Below are positions 1 through 5,281 of a stretch of 6,990 nt of DNA, piece by piece. Made by a program: the position numbers and the translations under genes. The DNA is taken from contig DQIO01000199.1 in assembly GCA_020793555.1 (NCBI GenBank), positions 1 through 6,990 of the forward strand, written 5' to 3'. Position 1 is the stretch's first letter, and each line of letters begins with the position of its first letter. This DNA is from Methanosarcinaceae archaeon (GTDB lineage Archaea > Halobacteriota > Methanosarcinia > Methanosarcinales > Methanosarcinaceae). The notes under the pieces were generated by a model that ran no database searches, was not told the origin of the DNA, and worked only from the letters and a program-made list of their open reading frames with translations.

Positions 1-189
1 ATGGAACATATTCTAAAGATATATTATCTAAAAAAACAGTATTGGCAGTCATGTTTTGATGTAAAAGTTATATGTTTCTTGGTGGAACATAAACGGCTGA
101 CGAAAATTGGTGTTGCAAGGGAAAGTTTAGTTGGATGAGTATTTGAATGAAGAAACTCATAAAATAGGGCATGTAAACAATATCGTCCA

Positions 190-224
190 TTATAAATACT
201 AATGTTTCCATAAGATATTTATAA
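190..224. repeat. 9-bp perfect inverted repeat around the promoter
   Basis: TTATAAATA at 190-198 is mirrored exactly by TATTTATAA at 216-224, with a 17-bp spacer. Both arms are TATA-like, so the structure may be a pair of opposed TATA boxes or an operator. Because the arms are pure A/T, the chance of random occurrence is not negligible. Confidence 0.4.
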
Positions 225-225
225 A
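218..225 (+). promoter_or_regulatory. Candidate TATA box for the ATPase/TOPRIM cassette
   Basis: TTTATAAA fits the archaeal TATA-box consensus. Transcription would be expected to start about 25 bp downstream, near 245-250, giving a leader of about 95 nt before the ATG at 344. A second TATA-like stretch at 190-197 would give an even longer leader. No transcript data are visible, so this is a motif call only. Confidence 0.4.
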
Positions 226-343
226 ATTGGGCATGATAACACGTTTTCAAAATACCTGTCAAATGTACTATTCTTCAGAATGGTGTGAAGGCAATCACCG
301 ACTGCACAGATAACTAAAATGGTTAATAATTGGAGATAACTAG

Positions 344-1504
344 ATGCTTAAATCACTGGAAATCAAGAACTTCAGAGTCTTGGAGGACTTTCGTGTATCC
401 AACCTTGGAAGAGTCAACTTAATAGTCGGCAAAAACAACTCTGGAAAGAGTTCTGTGTTGGAAGCATTGCGTATCTATGCCGGAAATGCTCAGCGCGAAT
501 TGCTTGAACAAATTGCCTCCGATCATGATGAGAACTATAACATAGGAAAAAATGAACCGATTGAATCCGATATGCATTTTCCCTTCGAGGACTTCTTTGC
601 CGGAAGGCACTTTCCACAAAATGAAGAACTTGCGATCAGTATTGGTGAGATAGTTCCGAGCGATGATGTGCTGCAAATAAAGCATGGATTTCTCATAGAG
701 GAAGAATATTCTATAAAGGACGAACTGGGGAATATTATAGAAAGAAGAAATCGTCTTACTCAGATTTCAAAACCTTCGCACGAGGAGTTATCATCAGAGG
801 CGATAAGTCAAGCGCTTTTTGTTACAAGGGGAAATCATTCACTTCATTCAATCCAGCTAGATAAACGCAGAAATTCTTTTTTCAGAAATTCACCTATGAA
901 GATTTTTGGAACATTACCTTGTAGTGTGATTCCTACCCCGTTTATTCCAGTTGATGTGCTGTCTAATGAATGGGAAAAGGTTTCCCTCACTGATCATGAA
1001 GAGGTTATTAGGCAGGCTTTGCAGATTATTGAACCGAAGTTTGAGAACTTGAAATTTGTCAGTAAAGATGTTATTTTGCCCAAGAGTCCTCGTCGTTTTG
1101 CGGAGGTAAAAATGTCTGATTCACCACATTTGGTCCCCCTTAATAGTTTGGGGGATGGCATGTTGCGGGTGTTGCAGATATTACTGAAAGTAAATCCGGC
1201 AAAAGGTGGGTTCTTACTAATCGATGAGTTTGAAAACGGACTTCATTTCAGTGTTCAGGAAAAGGTGTGGGCAATGTTGTTTGAGTTGGCAGAAAAACTG
1301 GACATTCAAATATTCGCTACCACCCATAGTTGGGACTGCATCGAGAGTTTCACCAATGCGGCCAGAGATAACAAAGATGTCGAAGGGGTTTTGTTCCGTG
1401 TTGGTCGAAGTGCCAAGAAAAGCAATCGAGGTCAAGTAATTGCGACTGTCTTTGATGAGGATGCACTTTACAACATTACTCAAGCTGATGTGGAAGTGCG
1501 GTGA
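344..1504 (+). CDS. OLD/AAA15-type ATP-binding protein (RecF/SMC-like ATPase)
   Basis: This 386-residue protein is a single-chain ABC-type ATPase of the OLD/AAA15 group. A Walker A loop lies at residues 29-37 (GKNNSGKSS), directly after the N-terminal pattern LKSLEIKNFRVL typical of RecF/OLD proteins. Late motifs are an ABC-signature-like SLGDGMLR (268-275), Walker B FLLIDEFENGLH (290-301) with the D294-E295 pair, and a switch histidine in ATTHS (325-329). The middle (about 60-250) is variable. The protein has no C-terminal TOPRIM domain, unlike full-length OLD nucleases; that domain is supplied by the next gene. GGAG at 332-335, 8 nt before the ATG, supports the start. The stop overlaps the downstream start, so the two are surely co-expressed. 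A defence or DNA-repair role is inferred from relatives such as PARIS AriA and GajA; no substrate can be read from the sequence. Confidence 0.9.
   Translation: MLKSLEIKNFRVLEDFRVSNLGRVNLIVGKNNSGKSSVLEALRIYAGNAQRELLEQIASDHDENYNIGKNEPIESDMHFPFEDFFAGRHFPQNEELAISIGEIVPSDDVLQIKHGFLIEEEYSIKDELGNIIERRNRLTQISKPSHEELSSEAISQALFVTRGNHSLHSIQLDKRRNSFFRNSPMKIFGTLPCSVIPTPFIPVDVLSNEWEKVSLTDHEEVIRQALQIIEPKFENLKFVSKDVILPKSPRRFAEVKMSDSPHLVPLNSLGDGMLRVLQILLKVNPAKGGFLLIDEFENGLHFSVQEKVWAMLFELAEKLDIQIFATTHSWDCIESFTNAARDNKDVEGVLFRVGRSAKKSNRGQVIATVFDEDALYNITQADVEVR
1492..1496 (+). promoter_or_regulatory. Weak ribosome binding site choosing the TOPRIM start
   Basis: GGAAG inside the end of the ATPase gene sits 7 nt before ATG 1504 but only 4 nt before GTG 1501, favouring the ATG. 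The ATPase stop TGA (1502-1504) overlaps both candidate starts, so translational coupling by terminating ribosomes is likely. Confidence 0.4.
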
Positions 1505-2172
1505 TGGCAAAATCCAACCGCATCCTACTGGTCGAAGGTGAAACCGACCGAAGTTTCTTTGAAGGTGTTTGCACAAATTTAGGATTGCATACCAATGTGA
1601 GAGTTGCACTTCCTAAAGATATTGGTGGGTCCCATAATACCAGAGAGGGTGTGTTTAATATTCTCCCAATTTGGCTAAATCAACTGGCTGATGCAACGGT
1701 TACACGCCTTGCTGTCATTGTAGATGCCGACAGTGTTGTCAATGGTGGTGGATGCCAACGCGCAATTGACAGGATTACAAAGATCGTGGAACAGTATGAC
1801 TTTACTTTGATGGCCAATCATTCGGTTGCAGGAGTTCTTTTTGAGAACGACTACGGCTTGGCAGATTTTGGACTATGGGTGATGCCAAACAACGATGGTG
1901 AAGGTATGCTGGAAGATTGGATTAAAAGTTGTGTTCATTCGAATGAACATGAACTTTTCACACATGCTGAGGAAGTGGTGGGTGAATTGTCGCCGCAAAA
2001 GTTTAAACCTATTCATCGTAGCAAGGCAGAGGTTGCCACTTGGCTGGCTTGGCAGAAAACACCAGGGCATTGGCATCATGTTGTCGAAGAGCAATTGATT
2101 GATACAAACAGTGAATTGTTTAAAGAATTAAGCGATTGGTTGAATCATATTTACGGCTCAGAAGGCGAATAA
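1504..2172 (+). CDS. DUF3226-type TOPRIM protein, partner of the ATPase
   Basis: This 222-residue protein has the layout of the DUF3226 family, a TOPRIM-fold group. Near the N-terminus is RILLVEGETD (residues 6-15), with the conserved TOPRIM glutamate E11. The second metal-binding motif is VIVDAD (71-76), with D74 and D76. Later come WVMPNND (125-131), GMLEDW (134-139), and the family-typical HRSKAEVATWLAWQ (171-184). TOPRIM domains bind Mg2+ and cut or rejoin nucleic acid in OLD nucleases, DnaG and topoisomerases; nuclease activity here is inferred. GTG at 1501 is an alternative start adding one residue. The gene overlaps the ATPase stop, so the pair probably forms one complex, a split version of ATPase-plus-TOPRIM OLD enzymes. 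PARIS AriB is the closest functional analogy, but AriB carries DUF4435 rather than DUF3226. Assignment is from remembered family motifs, not a search. Confidence 0.85.
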   Translation: MAKSNRILLVEGETDRSFFEGVCTNLGLHTNVRVALPKDIGGSHNTREGVFNILPIWLNQLADATVTRLAVIVDADSVVNGGGCQRAIDRITKIVEQYDFTLMANHSVAGVLFENDYGLADFGLWVMPNNDGEGMLEDWIKSCVHSNEHELFTHAEEVVGELSPQKFKPIHRSKAEVATWLAWQKTPGHWHHVVEEQLIDTNSELFKELSDWLNHIYGSEGE

Positions 2173-2265
2173 ATGGTGTAGTTTTTATTAGTGAATATAA
2201 TGAAATGGAAAAACTCCGTGTCCTCTATGTCCGTTCAATAAACAAAAACTGCAGATATTCGCCTT
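2162..2265. repeat. 10-bp perfect inverted repeat, arms 84 bp apart
   Basis: AAGGCGAATA at 2162-2171 is mirrored exactly by TATTCGCCTT at 2256-2265. The left arm contains the last codons and part of the stop of the TOPRIM gene, and the right arm is followed by a short T run (TTTT, 2264-2267). It could form a long-range stem at the 3' end of the mRNA, or be a chance match. Confidence 0.35.
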
Positions 2266-2347
2266 TTAATCTTGCTCATAAAAACACAAAAAATGATACT
2301 GATTAGATAACCAAAAATAAAAAATGGAACACTTTGCCCCACCAAAT
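2173..2347. other. Convergent intergenic spacer
   Basis: This 175-bp spacer lies between two convergent transcription units and holds no ORF worth calling. A T5 run at 2182-2186, ten bases after the TOPRIM stop, may end the plus-strand transcript. A short GC-richer patch at 2214-2233 reads as two related 10-mers, CTCCGTGTCC and TCTATGTCCG, unlike the AT-rich surroundings. The right side holds the minus-strand oligo-T terminator listed separately. Confidence 0.5.
2313..2324 (-). terminator. Oligo-T terminator of the hdr operon
   Basis: Read on the minus strand this is TTTTTTATTTTT, starting about 24 nt after the stop of the last reading frame (2348-2350). Archaeal RNA polymerase ends transcription at such T-rich tracts without needing a hairpin. 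A second T6 run follows at about 2288-2293, which could act as backup. Confidence 0.5.
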
Positions 2348-2776
2348 CTACTCTTCTGCCCCTTTCCATTTCTTCGCACTCTTCTTAGCCGCTTTCGCTG
2401 CTGCCTGATCTGCGAACACATTCAGAAGGTTCATCAATTTCTCATACTGAGCAGTCTCTATATGTGAGTGCCTGATAGGCTTCTTATGATCCTTGGTCGC
2501 CTTTTTCAAACTACTGTACAGGTCCTTTGACCGCGCCGTCAGTATCTCATCAGTCGTACCCTCGATCAGCATCACGCCACTGGCCCCGTGCTCATACGCA
2601 TGGTTCACGATATCCGCATCCAGCATATGAATGGACGGAACCTGAATGAACCTGATAAGCGGCGAGTACATTGTCCTGTTCATTCCAGCAATATCAGCAG
2701 CCGCATACGCAGCCGGATCGATATAAACGATCACACCCATGCCGGCATCAAGTATCCCTTTAGCCTGTGTCTTCAA
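2348..2776 (-). CDS. MvhD-like domain ORF lacking cysteines (C-terminal part of a broken gene)
   Basis: The 142-residue frame resembles MvhD/FlpD, the small iron-sulfur subunit that links HdrA to hydrogenase or other electron donors, or is fused to HdrA. Matching stretches are YAAADIAGMNR (residues 24-34), YSPLIRFIQVPS (37-48) and AYEHGASGVMLIEG (60-73), followed by a helical region ending in an Ala/Lys-rich tail. Canonical MvhD binds a [2Fe-2S] cluster through cysteines at several of these places; here no cysteine remains, with IDPAAYAAAD where CNWCSYAGAD would be expected. The TTG start has no ribosome binding site and the same frame is open upstream to 2812, so this is probably not an independent gene but the end of a longer gene beginning at 2977 (see next entry). 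Whether it is translated is doubtful. Confidence 0.6.
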   Translation of the reverse strand: MKTQAKGILDAGMGVIVYIDPAAYAAADIAGMNRTMYSPLIRFIQVPSIHMLDADIVNHAYEHGASGVMLIEGTTDEILTARSKDLYSSLKKATKDHKKPIRHSHIETAQYEKLMNLLNVFADQAAAKAAKKSAKKWKGAEE

Positions 2777-2977
2777 CTGCCCGCGCGTGTAATTTGCGAT
2801 CTCGATAGCCTTTTACGTACACTCTGCCGCACATATAATCCTGAACATCAGCAAGTATCACGCCGTTCATTCCTGAAACATCATCCACAATGCTTTCAAC
2901 ATCAATTACGTCTGAGATGTTGCCGCAGCACCTGCAAATATAAAATCTGTCTTTGAAACACCTGTTTTTTCACTCAT
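2777..2977 (-). pseudogene. HdrA-like N-terminal fragment, frameshifted
   Basis: An ATG at 2977 has a good ribosome binding site (GAGGGTG, 7 nt away) and lies 15 bp after hdrB. It opens a frame that stops after 23 codons. Shifting frame by one base at the TTTT run (2942-2945) gives YICRCCGNISDVIDVESIV and then ILADVQDYMCG. This resembles the HdrA N-terminus, which begins with a CxCGxNI pattern and reaches a conserved MC about 35 residues on. A second shift at the AAAA run (2811-2814) leads to KAIEIANYTRGQLKTQAKG and into the MvhD-like frame ending at 2348. Repairing both sites gives about 210 residues. A full HdrA is some three times longer, so the FAD-binding core and ferredoxin motifs are absent. 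It may be an hdrA remnant after internal deletion, or a short HdrA-N/MvhD family member with decay or base-calling errors. Confidence 0.65.
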
Positions 2978-2992
2978 GTCTTCACACCCTCA

Positions 2993-3889
2993 TTAATTTT
3001 CTGCGAGTTCCCTGAGTTTAGCGAGAAACTCATCGTTCTTTATGACATTCAAGTCAATTCCAAGTCCTTCCAGTGAAAAACCAAATGCAAGCCCGAGGAG
3101 TTGTGTATAATGGAGTACCGGAATATTATACTCCAAACCAAACTTTTCCTTGACCTCAACCTGTCCGCCGTCAAGTTGCAAATGGCAGAACGGGCACGCA
3201 TTTACGATACAGTCTACATCAGCATCAGAAATTCGCGAGAATTTATGATTCACCATTTCAAGTGATTTATCAAGGAGTGCTGACCGCACACCGCCACCTG
3301 CACCGCAACAGGCCATCTTGTCCGGGTAATCCACACTTTCGGCACCCGTGGCTTCGACAAGTTCATCAAAGAACGTGGGTTTTTCCACACTTCCAAGTTG
3401 CCGCTCTTTTGAGGGTTTAACGAGGTGGCATCCGTAATGCAACGCAACCCTGAGGTTGAGTGGATTTGTCACCATCTCTTTGATCTTTTCAGGTCCGAAC
3501 TCATCATAGAGTAACTCCACGATATGCCTGACATCCGCACTTCCCTTGTACTTCTTGCCGATCTTCTCAAGATGGGCATTCGTACTCTTTTTCAGTGCTG
3601 CGTTCTCTTTGAGTTCATTATTTGCATCTATGAGTGAACCATAGCAACCGTTGCATATTGTAAGTACATCACGCTCAAGTTCTTCTGACAACACAATGTT
3701 GCGGCTTGCAAGTGCGAGCCATGTCGATTTATCAAACGACCTAAACACACCGGGCGCGGGACAGCATGAAGCACCAGGTAGGTCTGAACAGTCGATACCC
3801 AATTTTTCAAGACACAAATATGTAGCCTTTTCAATACCTGGGTAACGATTAGGGATAATGCAGCCTAGGAAAAGTGATAAATTTTTCAT
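2993..3889 (-). CDS. hdrB: CoB-CoM heterodisulfide reductase subunit B
   Basis: HdrB is the catalytic subunit of soluble heterodisulfide reductase and splits CoM-S-S-CoB into CoM-SH and CoB-SH in the cytoplasm. The 298 residues show two CCG domains, which in this family bind non-cubane [4Fe-4S] clusters at the active site. The first uses C10, C42-C43, and C79 with C82 (ICNGC). The second uses C154, C194-C195 (ACCGAGGG), and C232 with C235 (ACPFC). All expected cysteines are present and the length is normal for the family. The start is supported by AGGAGAT (3896-3902), 6 nt before the ATG. The gene follows hdrC by 20 bp and is followed 15 bp later by a broken HdrA/MvhD-like frame. HdrB works with HdrC and the flavoprotein HdrA; no intact hdrA is in the window, so its partner must lie elsewhere. 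Confidence 0.96.
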   Translation of the reverse strand: MKNLSLFLGCIIPNRYPGIEKATYLCLEKLGIDCSDLPGASCCPAPGVFRSFDKSTWLALASRNIVLSEELERDVLTICNGCYGSLIDANNELKENAALKKSTNAHLEKIGKKYKGSADVRHIVELLYDEFGPEKIKEMVTNPLNLRVALHYGCHLVKPSKERQLGSVEKPTFFDELVEATGAESVDYPDKMACCGAGGGVRSALLDKSLEMVNHKFSRISDADVDCIVNACPFCHLQLDGGQVEVKEKFGLEYNIPVLHYTQLLGLAFGFSLEGLGIDLNVIKNDEFLAKLRELAEN

Positions 3890-3909
3890 AATAATATCTC
3901 CTGAGTCCT

Positions 3910-4401
3910 CTACTCCTGTTTTTCAACTACAAGTTTGTCAAATCCGCACGATTCTAAGAGTTTCTTAACATCCGCCAGAGCCTCCGGATACTTGTGAACC
4001 GTTTCTGGAAGTTCCTCCAGGCCGAGATTCTTCCGTTTTTCCTTTGTAGCATCATTGATCGGCACTGCGTGACCATATTTGAGCACGAACTCGCTGACTT
4101 TCCTGTGCGCAGGCAGCATGATACCTTCATGTACGGCAATTGTACGGATCATCAATATCGCATCAACGATCTTGATTCCGCGTGGGCACCTCTCCTGACA
4201 ATTGTAGCAGGTAGAGCACATCCAGAGATCATCGTCGTGTAGCATATCCTTGTTCTTACGTGCTTTTCTTACAATTCTTCTTGTATTCAGGCTCGTATAT
4301 CGTCCGGAGGGACAACTTCCGCTGCAACTTCCGCATTGCATGCAGGTGAGTACATCAAGACCTGCATCCTGCAAAGTTTTCAACACATCAGGTTCACTCA
4401 T
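3910..4401 (-). CDS. hdrC: CoB-CoM heterodisulfide reductase subunit C
   Basis: HdrC is the iron-sulfur subunit that passes electrons from HdrA to HdrB. Its 163 residues carry two classical [4Fe-4S] motifs: C20, C23, C26 and C30-P ([12 protein letters not shown]), and C62, C65, C68 and C72-P ([12 protein letters not shown]). The rest is helical with no membrane segment, so this is the soluble HdrABC type and not the membrane-bound HdrDE form. The start has AAGGTGA (4408-4414), 6 nt upstream. It is first in a minus-strand operon with hdrB 20 bp behind it, the usual C-then-B order. Its promoter lies in the divergent spacer to the right. The small size and motif spacing match the family fully, and no residue looks unusual. 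Confidence 0.96.
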   Translation of the reverse strand: MSEPDVLKTLQDAGLDVLTCMQCGSCSGSCPSGRYTSLNTRRIVRKARKNKDMLHDDDLWMCSTCYNCQERCPRGIKIVDAILMIRTIAVHEGIMLPAHRKVSEFVLKYGHAVPINDATKEKRKNLGLEELPETVHKYPEALADVKKLLESCGFDKLVVEKQE

Positions 4402-4441
4402 AGTTATTCACCTTAAAACAGTAATACAATTTGAAAGTAAA

Positions 4442-4451
4442 ACATATAACA
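4442..4451 (-). promoter_or_regulatory. Candidate TATA box for hdrCB
   Basis: On the minus strand this reads TGTTATATGT, about 40 bp before the hdrC ATG. Transcription would start near 4420, leaving a leader of about 20 nt just long enough to contain the AAGGTGA ribosome binding site. The fit is fair rather than strong, and a distal alternative exists around 4577-4587. Confidence 0.35.
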
Positions 4452-4519
4452 CTTGCCTAACCTGTTATAATAGGCTGTCCCAAAAACAATTTCTACTAAA
4501 CCCAGTCAACTTTTTGTAA

Positions 4520-4536
4520 CTTTCTGCCACAGAAAG
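4520..4536. repeat. Perfect 7-bp hairpin, 3-nt loop
   Basis: CTTTCTG at 4520-4526 pairs with CAGAAAG at 4530-4536 across a CCA loop. No T run follows on either strand closely enough to call it a terminator. As DNA it could be an operator for the divergent promoters; as RNA a small stem-loop in a long hdrC leader. Confidence 0.4.
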
Positions 4537-4662
4537 CAAAGAGACTGTAGCAACTGCCACTCTGTGGTCATCTGCAGTTTAAATTATACTTGCGAAGTGG
4601 CATCCATTATGCAATTACGCCACATTTTACCCAAATTCGGCAATCAGTTACCTTTATGCAAC

Positions 4663-4670
4663 TATATATA
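4663..4670 (+). promoter_or_regulatory. TATA box for the membrane-protein gene
   Basis: TATATATA is the strongest TATA match in this spacer. Initiation is expected near 4690-4695, giving a leader of about 25 nt to ATG 4717 or about 80 nt to the alternative ATG 4771. Confidence 0.5.
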
Positions 4671-4716
4671 ACCAACGGTCAGTTTTATATTGTTGTAGTT
4701 CTATTGTACCACCTCG

Positions 4717-5151
4717 ATGAAAGAGTTTGAATCGAATTCGGCAAATGTAAGGATTCCTGAAAGGCACAGTATGGCAAGTGTCAAATTGTACTTTTGGATC
4801 GGGATAATATCTGCTATTCTTCTTCGTACAATACTCATTGCAGACCATTACAACAGTCAGATATCAGATCTCATGTGGTACATGGGTGTGATTGGATACC
4901 TGATTTTTTTCGCTCATCGGTACGATATTGCAAAACACAGATATGGTGTTATCAAAAATTTGGGTCTGCTTGAGAAGATAGAAATGCGACAATCTCTCAC
5001 TGAGGAAGATTTTGATGGGCTCGATTATATTATGTGGAGTCTTTCAGTATCAAAAGAGCGTTTGAATTATCTTGCGATATTCGTACTTTCAATTGTCGCT
5101 ATCCTGCTATCTTTAATGCTGGATCTTAGAATTGTAATTGTGGAGGTGTGA
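4717..5151 (+). CDS. Small three-helix membrane protein of unknown function
   Basis: I do not recognise this 144-residue protein. Hydrophobic stretches at about 23-42 (starting KLYFWIGIISAILL), 52-67 (LMWYMGVIGYLIFFAH) and 118-142 (starting YLAIFVLSIVAILL) suggest three transmembrane helices. Between the second and third lies a charged cytosolic-type loop (68-117) containing LTEEDFDGLDYIMWSLS. No cysteine or known enzyme motif is visible. The start is uncertain: ATG 4717 has no clear ribosome binding site, whereas ATG 4771 (residue 19) is preceded by AAGG at 6 nt and would begin just before the first helix. Real coding is supported by the coherent helix pattern and a good TATA box upstream. 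It lies divergent from hdrC and 130 bp ahead of carB, and may be a lineage-specific envelope protein. Confidence 0.7.
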   Translation: MKEFESNSANVRIPERHSMASVKLYFWIGIISAILLRTILIADHYNSQISDLMWYMGVIGYLIFFAHRYDIAKHRYGVIKNLGLLEKIEMRQSLTEEDFDGLDYIMWSLSVSKERLNYLAIFVLSIVAILLSLMLDLRIVIVEV

Positions 5152-5228
5152 TGAGAGCTATTCAAACAATAAAGACTTAGACTAAATACACAAAGTGGCA
5201 AACTAATTATGAACCTGAAATAATGGAT

Positions 5229-5237
5229 TCTATATCA
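5229..5237 (+). promoter_or_regulatory. Candidate TATA box for carB
   Basis: TCTATATCA lies about 45-53 bp before the carB ATG. Initiation near 5258 would give a leader of about 24 nt that includes the AAGGTGA ribosome binding site at 5271-5277. The 130-bp spacer after the membrane-protein gene also argues for a separate carB promoter. Confidence 0.4.
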
Positions 5238-5281
5238 AAAACAACTTAAATAATGATGCATATTCCAGAGAAGGTGAAGAC

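Larger units (their letters stand above)
159..241. repeat. Pair of 21-bp direct repeats upstream of the ATPase gene
   Basis: Two copies, at 159-179 and 221-241, match at 18 of 21 positions and share the core ATAAAATWGGGCATG followed by a shared AACA end. Their starts are 62 bp apart, about six helical turns. The second copy overlaps the right half of the putative TATA box. Spaced copies next to a promoter resemble operator sites, but this is inference; a chance duplication in AT-rich DNA is possible although less likely given the GGGCATG core. Confidence 0.5.
1..343. other. Gene-free upstream region
   Basis: I see no convincing gene here. A 45-codon frame opens with ATG at position 1 and stops at 136-138, and another frame entering from the left edge stops at 57-59. 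Either could be the tail of a gene outside the window, but neither peptide is recognisable and the AT-rich composition looks non-coding. The right half carries a TATA box, an inverted repeat and two direct repeats, each listed separately, so the stretch from about 159 to 343 most likely serves as the promoter and leader of the ATPase gene starting at 344. Confidence 0.5.
4402..4716. other. Divergent regulatory spacer with small hairpins
   Basis: This 315-bp stretch separates hdrC (minus) from the membrane-protein gene (plus) and holds no gene I can support. It contains candidate TATA boxes for both directions, an imperfect palindrome CCTGTTATAATAGG (4461-4474, centred on TTATAA), a perfect 7-bp stem CTTTCTG/CAGAAAG with a CCA loop (4520-4536), and a small CCAC/GTGG hairpin (4557-4567). 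If hdrC were transcribed from a more distal TATA-like element around 4577-4587, both hairpins would lie in a leader of about 150 nt. I recognise no known riboswitch. Confidence 0.5.

Noticed and set aside
68..262. Minus-strand 64-codon frame in the left spacer
   Set aside because: Low-complexity hydrophobic peptide overlapping the TATA box and repeats; no ribosome binding site and no recognisable domain.
1217..1609. Minus-strand 130-codon frame antisense to the ATPase/TOPRIM junction
   Set aside because: The plus-strand proteins have clear Walker B and TOPRIM motifs here; the antisense peptide is Cys/His-rich and featureless.
2588..2956. Plus-strand 122-codon frame opposite the broken HdrA/MvhD-like gene
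   Set aside because: The minus strand shows recognisable HdrA- and MvhD-like sequence; the plus frame is rich in His, Arg, Cys and Ser, typical of a shadow, with no ribosome binding site.
4471..4487. TAGGCTGTCCCAAAAAC resembling an insertion-sequence terminal repeat
   Set aside because: No matching inverted copy, target duplication or transposase remnant is visible nearby; likely a chance resemblance.
4250..4519. Plus-strand frames at 3994-4242 and 4250-4519
   Set aside because: They are antisense to hdrC, which has both ferredoxin-type motifs intact, and extend into its promoter.
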